A DNA stretch of 64,000 nucleotides. Origin: Chloroflexota bacterium (GTDB lineage Bacteria; Chloroflexota; Anaerolineae; Aggregatilineales; Phototrophicaceae). A program made the position numbers and the translations under genes. Positions 27,884 through 35,995 of the stretch are shown here, in pieces (within the stretch, counting starts at the first letter, position 1; each line of letters begins with the position of its first letter). The notes below the pieces were generated by a model. That model saw only the letters and a list, made by a program, of their open reading frames with translations. It did not search any database and had not been told where the DNA came from. The stretch is from assembly GCA_026706455.1 (NCBI GenBank), contig JAPOYS010000129.1, forward strand, positions 24,425 to 88,424. The letters run 5' to 3'.

Positions 27884-29302
27884 ATGCAGGCACAAGATAT
27901 CATCCTCGGCTATATCAACGAAAACGAAGAAGAATTGAGCTATATCGCCAAAGACATTTGGGATCATCCGCAGGTGGCGCTGCAGGAAGAATATGCCGCC
28001 AAGCTGCTAGCCGAGAAGATGCAAGAGGCTGGCTTTACAATCACTTGGGGCGCGGGCGGGATGGATACCGCCTTCATCGCTGAGTGGGGCGACGGCGCGC
28101 CGATCATCGGCTTTCTCGGCGAATACGACGCGCTGCCTGGGTTGTCGCAAGCCTTGGCCAGCGAGAAGTCCCCGATTGATGCCGGCGGTCCCGGGCATGG
28201 CTGCGGACACAACCTATTTGGCACAGCCTGCATGGCATCGGTCTTGGCTTTGCAGGCGGCGATGCAGCGGACGGGCGCGCCGGGCGTCATTCGCTTTTAC
28301 GGCTGCCCGGCGGAGGAGACGCTGGTGGGCAAGACCTTTATGGCGCGCGCCGGCGTCTTCGACGATCTGGACGCCGCAATCAGCTGGCATCCGGGCGATA
28401 CCAATATCACCTGGAACGGCTCGTCGCTGGCGATGAATTCATTCAAGGTGAACTTTCACGGCCTTGCCGCGCATGCCGGCGGCTCGCCTTGGCTGGGCCG
28501 CAGCGCTCTTGATGGCGTCATGCTGATGGATGCCGGCGTCAATTATATGCGCGAGCACGTCCCGCCCGAGTCGCGGATTCACTCGGTGGTCACCAGCGGC
28601 GGGCAGGCGCCCAATGTAGTGCCAGCCTTCGCGCAAGTATGGTACTTCGCGCGCGCGCCGCGGCGTGAACAGGTCGAGGAGATCTACCAGTGGATGCAAG
28701 ACATCGCCAAAGGCGCGGCTCTGATGAGCGGCACAAGCCACGAAATCGAATTCATCACCGGCTGTTACGACTTGCTGCCGAACAAGGCGCTGTCCGATCT
28801 TCTGTATGCGAAGATGGCGGAAGCGGGCGATATGACCTTCACTGAACGGGAACGCCAGTTTGCGCGCGAATTGCAGGCGACATTTCCGGCGGGCTCCGTC
28901 CAGCATGGCTTTGACTGGATGAAGCAATCAACCAGCGCCGAACTGGACGAAGCCGCGATGGACGATCCACTGTGGGAAGCGGTCTATCCGCATTCGCCGA
29001 CGCCGCCGCGCCTGGGCGGCTCGACCGAAGTCGCCGATGTCAGTTGGATCACGCCGACGGGACAGATCACAACCACTTGCTGGCCCCTGGGCACGCCCGG
29101 TCATAGCTGGCAAACGGTGGCGTCTTCCGGCTCAAGCATCGGCGCCAAAGGCATGATCTTCGCCGCCAAAGCGATGGCGCTGGCTGGCTTTGACCTCTTG
29201 ACCAAGCCGGAGGTGCTGGCGGCGGCGCGAGCCGACTTTGACGCGGCGCGCGGAGACAAGACCTATGTCTCGCCGCTGCCGCCGGAAGCGACGCCACAAT
29301 AG
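27884..29302 (+). CDS. M20-family amidohydrolase (AbgB-like)
   Basis: The 472-residue protein belongs to the M20D branch that includes AbgB, the p-aminobenzoyl-glutamate hydrolase subunit B. It has IWDHPQVALQEEYAAKLLAE, IGFLGEYDALPGLSQ, GPGHGCGHNLFGTACMASVLAL, GCPAEETLVGKTFMARAGVF and HAGGSPWLGRSALDGVML. Metal-binding His and Glu positions are present. ATG 27884 with GGAGAG upstream starts it; the longer frame upstream codes only a leader-like sequence. The next ORF begins immediately after its stop. The neighbourhood suggests deacylation of an N-acyl amino acid before transamination or hydroxylation, but the substrate is unknown. Confidence 0.88.
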   Translation: MQAQDIILGYINENEEELSYIAKDIWDHPQVALQEEYAAKLLAEKMQEAGFTITWGAGGMDTAFIAEWGDGAPIIGFLGEYDALPGLSQALASEKSPIDAGGPGHGCGHNLFGTACMASVLALQAAMQRTGAPGVIRFYGCPAEETLVGKTFMARAGVFDDLDAAISWHPGDTNITWNGSSLAMNSFKVNFHGLAAHAGGSPWLGRSALDGVMLMDAGVNYMREHVPPESRIHSVVTSGGQAPNVVPAFAQVWYFARAPRREQVEEIYQWMQDIAKGAALMSGTSHEIEFITGCYDLLPNKALSDLLYAKMAEAGDMTFTERERQFARELQATFPAGSVQHGFDWMKQSTSAELDEAAMDDPLWEAVYPHSPTPPRLGGSTEVADVSWITPTGQITTTCWPLGTPGHSWQTVASSGSSIGAKGMIFAAKAMALAGFDLLTKPEVLAAARADFDAARGDKTYVSPLPPEATPQ

Positions 29303-30466
29303 ATGAACTTGGAATCCGCTCCGCAGGGCGTCGTCGCCGGCAGCATTCCGCTCTTCGCCGGTCACCCAGCGCGCGAGCTCCTGCCGATCGACGGCTTGCG
29401 CCGCGTCATGAGCGCCGCCTGGGAAGGCTCGGACGCCGCGCGAATGCTGAATTATGGCGATGAGCAAGGCAATCGCCAGTTGATAGAGTTCTTGGCGGCT
29501 CGGCTGCGGCGCCGCGAACGCCTCGATATCAGCCGCGACAATCTGATGATCATCGGCGGTTCGACCGGCGGCGTCGGCATGCTGACGCAGCATCTCACCG
29601 TGCCGGGAGACGTCGTGCTAGTAGATGCGCCGTCTTATCGCGACGCCCTGCATATCTTCCGCGATCATCAACTGGAACTGCGCGCCGCGCCGATTGATGA
29701 CGAAGGTATCGTCATCGACGAACTGGAGCGAATTCTTCAGCAGTTGGCGGCTTCTGGCGTGGCGCCGCGTTTCTATTATGTTGTGCCCAATTTTCAGAAT
29801 CCGACCGGTATCACGCTGTCGCGGGAGCGCCGAGAGGCAGTCATTGCATTGAGCCGGGCTTATGGATTCGCCATCATCGAGGACGATGTCTATAGCGATA
29901 TACGATTTGGCGGCGCGTTGCCAGCGAGTTTCTTTGCCTTGGCGCGCGGGCAAAATGTATTTCGGCTCGGCAGCTTTTCCAAAACATTGGCGCCGGGCTT
30001 GCGCGTAGGCTGGCTTGTCGCCGAAGCGAGGCGCATCGCCGGCTTCGTCGGCAGCGGGATGCTGCGCATGGGCGGCGGCGCCAATCCCTTTAGCGCGGCA
30101 GTCGTCGCCGATTATTGCGGCAGCGGCGCTTGGGAGGCGCATGTCGAGTGGCTGCGCGGGCAATACCAAAAGCGGCGCGATCTCGCCTTGGCCGCGCTGA
30201 AAGCCTCAATGCCGGCCGGCGTGACCTGGACGCGCCCGCAAGGCGGCTACTTCATCTGGCTGCGCCTGCCGTCATCGGTCCACGCAGACGAGCTTGAAGC
30301 GCGCGCGCAAGAGGGCAACGTTTACTTCGCTTCGGGCAAGGGCTTTTACATCCATCCGGCCGCCGGCGCGCATCATCTGCGGCTGTCTTTCAGCTATGTG
30401 CCCCTGCCTGATCTGCAGGCCGGCATTGATGCGCTGGGCAGACTGATTGCGCAGTTGATGGCCTAG
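29303..30466 (+). CDS. PLP-dependent aminotransferase, class I/II (2-aminoadipate/LysN-like)
   Basis: The 387-residue fold-type-I aminotransferase has VLVDAPSYRDALHIF, YYVVPNFQNPTGITLS, FAIIEDDVYSDIRF and the PLP-lysine motif LGSFSKTLAPGLRVGW. It lacks the N-terminal GntR-type DNA-binding domain of MocR regulators, so it acts as an enzyme. It resembles 2-aminoadipate and valine-pyruvate type aminotransferases. ATG 29303 follows the amidohydrolase stop with no gap. The start motif is free of an independent ribosome site, so translational coupling is expected. Confidence 0.9.
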   Translation: MNLESAPQGVVAGSIPLFAGHPARELLPIDGLRRVMSAAWEGSDAARMLNYGDEQGNRQLIEFLAARLRRRERLDISRDNLMIIGGSTGGVGMLTQHLTVPGDVVLVDAPSYRDALHIFRDHQLELRAAPIDDEGIVIDELERILQQLAASGVAPRFYYVVPNFQNPTGITLSRERREAVIALSRAYGFAIIEDDVYSDIRFGGALPASFFALARGQNVFRLGSFSKTLAPGLRVGWLVAEARRIAGFVGSGMLRMGGGANPFSAAVVADYCGSGAWEAHVEWLRGQYQKRRDLALAALKASMPAGVTWTRPQGGYFIWLRLPSSVHADELEARAQEGNVYFASGKGFYIHPAAGAHHLRLSFSYVPLPDLQAGIDALGRLIAQLMA

Positions 30467-30472
30467 AAGACC

Positions 30473-31225
30473 GTGTCCGGAATCTCAACGACAAGGGATG
30501 TCAAAAGCGAAATCGCGCGGGCGGGCTACAGTGTGCTGCGCGCGGCCGACTTGCTGGTCAGCGACGAATTGCGGCAGGAGTGGTTGAGCCTCTCCATCGA
30601 TTATGCCGACTTGCCAGCGGACGAATATCTGCCCGGCGGCGCGCGCTATCGATACCGCCGTTATAGTCGCTTCCGCTTTTCCCCGCAGACAGGCAAGCTG
30701 GCGCGCTTGCCCCACAAAGATTATTTTCAGAGCGCCGAAATCAATCGAGTCACTGGCGGCATCATTCGCCGGTTCGCTCCCTTGTTGGCGACCACCTTCG
30801 ACAACCCGTTTTTGCGCGAACTAATCCGCTTTGACTTCGCTCAGTTTCCCCTTGAAGAGGCGCAAAGGCAGCGCGATTGGGAAGTGCAAGCGCATTTGAT
30901 ACGCGTCACCGCCGATGTCAGCGAGCGGGGACAGCCGACGCCGGAAGGCATTCATCGCGATGGCGCCGCCTTCGTGACCGTGCGCCTGGCTGAGTTGGTC
31001 AACGCGCAGGGTGGGCAGGTCTCCCTATACGATGATGATCGGCGGCATTTGACGACGTTCCGCCTCGAGCAGGCGCTCGACAGCTATCTCTTCAACGATG
31101 CGATTTTGTGGCACGCGGCCGAGCCCGTCGTGCCGGCGGACCCGGCGCATGGGGCGATTCGCAGCATCCTGACATTCGATTATCATCCAGGGATCGCCGG
31201 CGCTGACAGCGATTTCACAGATTGA
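30473..31225 (+). CDS. Fe(II)/2-oxoglutarate dioxygenase, PF10014-type (BsmA/isoleucine dioxygenase-like)
   Basis: The 250-residue product has the ligand motif GIHRDGAAFVTVRL (His-x-Asp), then GGQVSLYDDD, and a distal His in ILWHAAEPVVP followed by RSILTFDYHPG. This is the 2OG-Fe dioxygenase family that contains L-isoleucine 4-hydroxylase and BsmA. Such enzymes often hydroxylate free amino acids. The start is GTG 30473, 7 bp after the aminotransferase stop. With the amidohydrolase and aminotransferase it forms an operon plausibly devoted to a modified amino acid. The substrate is inference. Confidence 0.88.
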   Translation: MSGISTTRDVKSEIARAGYSVLRAADLLVSDELRQEWLSLSIDYADLPADEYLPGGARYRYRRYSRFRFSPQTGKLARLPHKDYFQSAEINRVTGGIIRRFAPLLATTFDNPFLRELIRFDFAQFPLEEAQRQRDWEVQAHLIRVTADVSERGQPTPEGIHRDGAAFVTVRLAELVNAQGGQVSLYDDDRRHLTTFRLEQALDSYLFNDAILWHAAEPVVPADPAHGAIRSILTFDYHPGIAGADSDFTD

Positions 31226-31267
31226 AAAAGAAAAGCCCGCCGGCGCGGACTTCTCGATATCTGGGGA

Positions 31268-31340
31268 CAGGGAAGAAAGGACTCGAACCTTTAACCTTGC
31301 GCTCCAAAGGCGCCTGCTCTGCCGATTGAGCTACTTCCCT
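31268..31340 (-). tRNA. tRNA-Gln (anticodon UUG)
   Basis: The 73-nt gene folds as a full cloverleaf: acceptor AGGGAAG/CTTCCCT, D stem GCTC/GAGC, anticodon stem GGCGC/GCGCA (first pair G-A mismatch), loop CTTTGGA, variable AGGTT, T arm AAAGG-TTCGAGT-CCTTT, discriminator G. The loop gives anticodon UUG, which is Gln. CCA is not encoded. The overall body (AGGG start, G73) also resembles bacterial tRNA-Trp, and a reader on the plus strand would see CCA in the complementary loop. The T-arm orientation puts it on the minus strand. The gene is certain; the isotype is likely. Confidence 0.8.
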
Positions 31341-31480
31341 AAACCTCTTCAATCATAATCGAATGCGCTATAAGCTCAAGTGCGAGATGGTTTTTCCGTT
31401 AGGCGCGCCGCACAGCGCTTGATGGTTTCCAGTTCTGAGGGAGTGTCGAACTTGGTGGCCATAATTCACAAAAGATTGTG

Positions 31481-31551
31481 TGTAGGGGCGACGCTTGTGT
31501 CGCCCTCAATTGCCAAGACAGGTTTAGGGCGAGCCTTGGCTCGCCCCTACA
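31481..31551. repeat. 71-bp miniature inverted-repeat element
   Basis: The ends TGTAGGGGCGA (31481-31491) and TCGCCCCTACA (31541-31551) are perfect 11-bp inverted repeats. Inside are two more hairpins: GGGCGAC/GTCGCCC at the left and GGGCGAGCC/GGCTCGCCC at the right. The right end matches the shorter copy at 3686-3696. It has no coding capacity, consistent with a MITE-like or REP-like dispersed element. Confidence 0.7.
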
Positions 31552-31674
31552 AATCGTTTGGGGCGGGTAACATCCTTCACATTAGACACTATCAGTTCTG
31601 ATATATTCTTGTGGACCAGTCTGTGTTGAGATAATATTTCCACATTCTATGAATTTATCATCCGGGAGCTGTTT

Positions 31675-32685
31675 GTGAGAGTAAAAACTTTTGCGCTAAT
31701 GATCGCGGCAATTGTGCTTTGCGCTGTATCACTCGCCCAGGGATCTTCCAACATCGACAACTGCTGCTCCGTCAACCGGCAGTGCGCGACGAATCGGGAA
31801 TGGGTCGCGGGCTATCACGCTTTCCAGCGAAACGAATGCCCGGCCGGCCAGTCAGCAGCCCCGGCCTCCGCGCCTGTTTCAGCGCCGGTGGGTCAGCCAA
31901 TTGACAACTGCTGCTACGTCAATCGGCAGTGCGCGACGGATCAGCAATGGGTCGACGGCTACTGGGCCTATCAGAACGGGCAATGCGCCGCGCCCGCTCA
32001 GGTTCAGCCAGCGCCGTCCGCGCAGCCCGCGGCCAGCGCGCCGGCAAACGTAGACAATTGCTGTTTCCTTGATCGGCAATGCCATAGCGACGACGAGTGG
32101 GAAAATGGTTATTGGGCATACCAGAATAATGAGTGCCCTGCCGCGCCCGCGTCCGTCCAAACTGCTTCGGTCGCGCCGTCACGACCGCGTATCGAAGGCT
32201 CGAGTCGGTTTGTTCGTCTGATTGCAAGATCGCTTAATCTGCTGAGGGACAAGGCGCCAGAATGGTATACCTATGTGATTAGCGCAATGGACACAATCGA
32301 CGAAATCCCGAATTCGGACCCGGATGCTGAAACTTGTTCTGCACTTGCGTTTAAGTCTTTCAGAAGAGTTGGAATCGAAACTTGTTACGCTTTCCCTAGA
32401 AACATCGGCCGGGGCGCGCCAATCATCATGGCTGGCACGCTTGCTCACGAAGCCTGCCATCTTCACACTTATCAAGCTGGCATTGTATATCCCGGTGGGG
32501 GAGCGCAAGAAGAATTTGAGTGTGTGCCACCCATGGAAGCGGTATATAAGCTGCTCGATCCGAATGGGTTGGGCGCGCGAGTTACCACTGCGGACGAATG
32601 GTACCGTGCTCTCAATTTCTTATGCTCGAAGGGCGATGAAGCATCTTGCCAAATGGCCGAATTGGTACATCTATATTATGACTAA
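31675..32685 (+). CDS. Secreted Cys-rich repeat protein with HEACH zinc-peptidase-like motif (copy A)
   Basis: The 336-residue protein has a signal peptide (about 1-22; LMIAAIVLCAVSLAQG). Three repeats follow at about 26-55, 76-105 and 126-155, each with the pattern DNCC-(S/Y/F)-x-(N/D)-RQC-x5-W-x2-GY-x-(A)-(F/Y)Q-x2-(E/Q)C, joined by Ala/Pro linkers. The C-terminal domain (about 172-336) contains AGTLAHEACHLH, an HExxH motif at 258-262, and EEFEC at 279-283, which may supply the third metal ligand. This suggests an exported gluzincin-like metallopeptidase bound through Cys-repeat modules. The start is GTG 31675 with GGGAG 6 nt upstream. The next gene is its paralogue. The family is not recognised by name. 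Confidence 0.75.
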   Translation: MRVKTFALMIAAIVLCAVSLAQGSSNIDNCCSVNRQCATNREWVAGYHAFQRNECPAGQSAAPASAPVSAPVGQPIDNCCYVNRQCATDQQWVDGYWAYQNGQCAAPAQVQPAPSAQPAASAPANVDNCCFLDRQCHSDDEWENGYWAYQNNECPAAPASVQTASVAPSRPRIEGSSRFVRLIARSLNLLRDKAPEWYTYVISAMDTIDEIPNSDPDAETCSALAFKSFRRVGIETCYAFPRNIGRGAPIIMAGTLAHEACHLHTYQAGIVYPGGGAQEEFECVPPMEAVYKLLDPNGLGARVTTADEWYRALNFLCSKGDEASCQMAELVHLYYD

Positions 32686-32874
32686 CTTGGAAAAAAGCGG
32701 GCAAACTGGCCTTTCGCGGTTTTCCCATGTATTCTGGTTGCCCCTTGTCCAAACGCTAGAGCACGATGAACGGTCGGCGCGGGAGGCGCATCGGAAGTAT
32801 GCTTTCGTCGGATGTCACGGTAGCATCAATCGAATTGGCAGCCTGTTATTTTGATACTGGGAAGGAACTGACCT

Positions 32875-34128
32875 ATGTACTCCAAATGGTTTGCTGTGCT
32901 TGTCGCAAGTATGCTGCTCCTGGGCGTCGCTTCTGCGCAGGAGTATGCCATTCGCGCCAATAGGGGGCTTAATCTGAGGGTCGCGCCCAGCCTCAATGCC
33001 GACATCGCAGACACAGTTTCATCGGGCAGCACTCTGCAAGTCGTGGGCAAGTTAAATCGCTGGTTGAAGATCTACCGCAATGGCAGGGATGTCTGGCTGG
33101 CGGATTGGGTCGACTACAGCCGTGTCGAGAGCAGCGAGCCAACCGGATCTCAGCCGCCGACAGCGCCAATCGACAACTGCTGCCACGTTGATCGCCAATG
33201 CCAAAGCGATCAGCAATGGGTCGACGGCTACTGGGCCTATCAGAACGGGCAATGCGCCGCGCCCGCCCAGCCCGCGGCCAGCGCGCCGGCAAACGTAGAC
33301 AATTGCTGTTTCCTTGATCGCCAATGCCAAAGCAATCAGGAGTGGATTGCCGGCTACCAGGCGTTTCAGAGAGGACAATGCGCCCCGCCCGTGCCCGCAA
33401 CCGGGGGCAATTGCTGTTCCCTTGGTTGGCATTGCCCAACCGAAGTGGAAAGGGCGCAGGGCTATTGGACTTATCAGATTAATCAATGCGCTGGTCTGCC
33501 GCAGACTTCCGGGATCGCGCTTACAGGACCCGTGCCCAGGATAGAGGGTTCGGGTCGATTTCGTCAACACATTGAAGCGACGCTGAGATTTATGAAGAGC
33601 GTAGCGCCGGCCTGGTACAACTACGTGATAACCGGTTTAGACTCAATCGTTGAAGAACCCGTCCACGTTGAGCCCTATCGTGATGGTCAGACGACAACAT
33701 GCTGGGCCTTCGCCAATTACCGCGAAAGAAAAGCCGCCGTGCAAACTTGCTTTATGAGTTGGATTATACGGCATAATGGCCCCGCGGAGTTCGATCAACT
33801 CTCTACGGCCGGGGCGCTAGGCCATGAGGCTTGCCACATACATACACATGAAGAGGGGAAGTATTTTGCGACGCAGGATGACGAGGAAGAGTTGTGCACG
33901 AAAATGGGAACGGGCGCAGCTGTACTCATTGCCAGCGCCCTGGCAACTGGTCTAAACCCGAATCGCGGAACGAAATACTTCAATAAAGATGAAGCATTGA
34001 ACTTGCTCAGGCAGTACTGCGCGGAAGGGTATCGATCAGATCTGTTTTGTCCGACGCTTCAAAGGCTGGAAAGCATATGGCGAAATGTGCCTTACGCGGT
34101 CTTTCCACCTGGGGCGCCTCAGTGGTGA
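32875..34128 (+). CDS. Secreted SH3b plus Cys-rich repeat protein with HEACH motif (copy B)
   Basis: The 417-residue protein has a signal peptide (1-21), a bacterial SH3 domain (about 24-83; RGLNLRVAPSLNADIADTVSSG), three Cys repeats (about 100-127, 142-169 and 179-205, the third degenerate with GNCCSLGWHC), and the same C-terminal domain as copy A. Its motif GALGHEACHIHTHEE lies at 317-321 for HEACH, followed by EEELC at 337-341. The conserved EExxC after the HExxH supports a zinc-binding role. ATG 32875 has GGAAGGA about 9 nt upstream. It lies 189 bp after copy A. Copy B has an SH3 wall-binding module that copy A lacks. Confidence 0.75.
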   Translation: MYSKWFAVLVASMLLLGVASAQEYAIRANRGLNLRVAPSLNADIADTVSSGSTLQVVGKLNRWLKIYRNGRDVWLADWVDYSRVESSEPTGSQPPTAPIDNCCHVDRQCQSDQQWVDGYWAYQNGQCAAPAQPAASAPANVDNCCFLDRQCQSNQEWIAGYQAFQRGQCAPPVPATGGNCCSLGWHCPTEVERAQGYWTYQINQCAGLPQTSGIALTGPVPRIEGSGRFRQHIEATLRFMKSVAPAWYNYVITGLDSIVEEPVHVEPYRDGQTTTCWAFANYRERKAAVQTCFMSWIIRHNGPAEFDQLSTAGALGHEACHIHTHEEGKYFATQDDEEELCTKMGTGAAVLIASALATGLNPNRGTKYFNKDEALNLLRQYCAEGYRSDLFCPTLQRLESIWRNVPYAVFPPGAPQW

Positions 34129-34131
34129 GCT

Positions 34132-34515
34132 TTAGCCGTCTCCGTTTTCGGGCTGACGCAGTCCGATCGCCTCGTCAAGCGGCACGACGAAAGCGACGCC
34201 GTGGTTCGGCTCCAGCAGGTCGCCCATGACGGCGCGCGCTTCATCCAGCAAGGTCGGCACCAATTCCTTGGGCACGACCGACAGCAGGACATGATTGTTG
34301 AGTTCCATCTCGCGCAGGACGTAGGCCATCATGCTGCTCATGGAGCTGGCGATGTGCAGCGGCACTTCCAGGCTGTCGCCCGTCATTTTGCGCTGCAAGC
34401 TGTGCAAGCCGAAGCTCTTGAGGACGGTGACGCCGGGCGCGCCCGCCTCTTGCCAGCGAACGGCGACATCCAAGCCGTTTTCTACATTGGACGTGATGAG
34501 GATGATCAGTTTCAT
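34132..34515 (-). CDS. PII-like signalling protein linked to a cation/proton antiporter
   Basis: The 127-residue product begins MKLIILITSNVENGLDVAV, has TVLKSFGLHSLQ in the place of the T-loop entry, and ends with VAFVVPLDEAIGL. This is the ferredoxin-like PII-type fold of small trimeric regulators. It is 5 bp downstream of the antiporter gene on the same strand. PII-like proteins next to CPA2 antiporters are a recurring arrangement, and a regulatory interaction with the antiporter is inferred. The classical Tyr-containing T-loop of GlnB/GlnK is not seen, so this is not a canonical nitrogen regulator. Confidence 0.75.
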   Translation of the reverse strand: MKLIILITSNVENGLDVAVRWQEAGAPGVTVLKSFGLHSLQRKMTGDSLEVPLHIASSMSSMMAYVLREMELNNHVLLSVVPKELVPTLLDEARAVMGDLLEPNHGVAFVVPLDEAIGLRQPENGDG

Positions 34516-34520
34516 ACTGT

Positions 34521-35903
34521 TTAGTCTCCTGTCGCTGCGCCCGCCAGCGCGGGATTGGCGATTTCGTCTTGGTTCTTGCCTTGGAAGACCCAGCGCACCA
34601 TCGGCGGCGTCAGCACGGTCGTCAGCAGGATGACCATGAACAGCGAGGCGTACAACTCGCTGCCGCCGTCAAGGATGCCACTGGACAAGCCGATTGAGAT
34701 AATGATCAGCCCGACTTCGCCGCGCGACACCATGCAGACGCCGACGCGCAGCGATTCGCGCATATTGAAGCCGCCCGCGCGCGCGCCAAAGCCGGCGCCA
34801 AGCACCTTGCTGAGCACGGCCATCAGCAGGAGCAGCAGCATGAAGGGCAGCGCGTCAAGCGGGAAAGCGCTGAGGTCCGTTTCCAAGCCGACATCGACGA
34901 AGAAAATCGGCACCAGAAATACGTAAGCCAGGTGGCTCATCGTTTGTTCGATATCGTGTTTCATGCCGGCGGACAATTTGCTCAAGCCGACGCCGGCGAT
35001 GAAGGCGCCGGTGATCGCGGCCACGCCACCCAGGTACTCGGCTGACCAACCGAATAGCAGGGCGCTGATCAAGGCGAAGATGGGTATGCCGTAGGCTTGC
35101 GACAATTGCGGCCGGCGCTGAATCCAACGCATGATCCGCGGCAAGACGTACCACGCCAAGGCAAAAGCGCCGGCGATGTAAGCCGCCATCTGAAAGATGA
35201 TGATGAGCAGCTGGCTCAGGTCGCCGCTCCCGCCCGCGCCGCCAGCGCCCGCCAGCACCAGGGTCAGCGACACCGCCAGGATCGCCAGCACATCGTCAAT
35301 CAGCGCCGTGGCCAGCAGGGCGTTGCCCTCTTTCGTGTGCAGGTATCCGAGTTCCAGCAAGACCTGCGCCGATATGCTGACGGAGGTGGCGGCCAGCGTC
35401 ACGCCAGCGAAAAGGGCGGGCATCATGTCGTAGCCGGCCGGCAGCGCCACCGCCAACGTAAAGGCGACCGGCGCCACGACGCCAAGCAGGCCGGCAAACA
35501 CCGCTACCTTGCCGACCTTCGCTAGTTCGCTCAGATGCACTTCCAAGCCAATGTTAAACATCAACAGCAGCACGCCCAACTCGGCGAATTCCTTGACTGT
35601 GCCCTGCAGATCGACGCCCTGGAGAATGCCCCAATGCAGCATATCAAGCACTGTCGGTCCCAGGATTAGGCCAACGATCAACTGACCCAGGACGCGCGGC
35701 TGATTCAAAAGACGGGCGATGGCGCCGCCAGCCCGCGATGCCAGCAGGATTACGCCCAGCGCCAGCATCAGCGGGATAAATGGATTCACGCCGGCGGCAT
35801 TTTCATCCGTCGTCGCCGCGAAGACCGACACCTGGCTGTGCGCCAAAATCAAGGCTAGGGGTATGGCCGCAATCATGAGATGGCGTGACAGTAGTCGGCT
35901 CAT
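34521..35903 (-). CDS. Cation:proton antiporter, CPA2 family
   Basis: The 460-residue membrane protein has about 12-13 membrane helices and no C-terminal RCK/TrkA-N domain. Features include VLGQLIVGLILGPTVLDML, GVLLLMFNIGLEVHLSEL, ATSVSISAQVLLELGYL and GEVGLIIISIGL, typical of KefB/GerN-type Na+ or K+/H+ antiporters. ATG 35903 (MSRLLSRHLM) is preferred, because GGAGAAAGG precedes it; a longer frame from 35957 would add 18 residues and overlap the opposite strand's region. An N-terminal signal-like helix precedes the transport core. It is followed closely by the PII-like gene. Confidence 0.9.
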   Translation of the reverse strand: MSRLLSRHLMIAAIPLALILAHSQVSVFAATTDENAAGVNPFIPLMLALGVILLASRAGGAIARLLNQPRVLGQLIVGLILGPTVLDMLHWGILQGVDLQGTVKEFAELGVLLLMFNIGLEVHLSELAKVGKVAVFAGLLGVVAPVAFTLAVALPAGYDMMPALFAGVTLAATSVSISAQVLLELGYLHTKEGNALLATALIDDVLAILAVSLTLVLAGAGGAGGSGDLSQLLIIIFQMAAYIAGAFALAWYVLPRIMRWIQRRPQLSQAYGIPIFALISALLFGWSAEYLGGVAAITGAFIAGVGLSKLSAGMKHDIEQTMSHLAYVFLVPIFFVDVGLETDLSAFPLDALPFMLLLLLMAVLSKVLGAGFGARAGGFNMRESLRVGVCMVSRGEVGLIIISIGLSSGILDGGSELYASLFMVILLTTVLTPPMVRWVFQGKNQDEIANPALAGAATGD

Positions 35904-35995
35904 TCGATTGCCTTTCTCCAGCAGTGTTGGTTCGTCCACAAAACAAATTATAATCAATGGCGCAAATGTGGATAGCGAACAAGAAAGGCGGCTCC

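Larger units (their letters stand above)
31226..31674. other. 449-bp region with a tRNA gene and a miniature inverted-repeat element
   Basis: Apart from the tRNA (31268-31340) and the inverted-repeat element (31481-31551), no gene is supported. The last part is AT-rich (31590-31660) and probably holds the promoter of the Cys-repeat gene at 31675. Confidence 0.55.

Noticed and set aside
31268-31340. tRNA-Trp on the plus strand (CCA visible in a loop)
   Set aside because: The T-loop consensus TTCGA and the acceptor order fit only the minus strand; there the anticodon is UUG.
32324-32854. 176-residue frame overlapping the first Cys-repeat gene
   Set aside because: It is in another frame of the HEACH domain coding region, has no ribosome site and no similarity to known proteins.
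35904-35957. Longer start of the antiporter gene
   Set aside because: The downstream ATG has a strong GGAGAAAGG site, and the extra 18 residues are atypical for the family.
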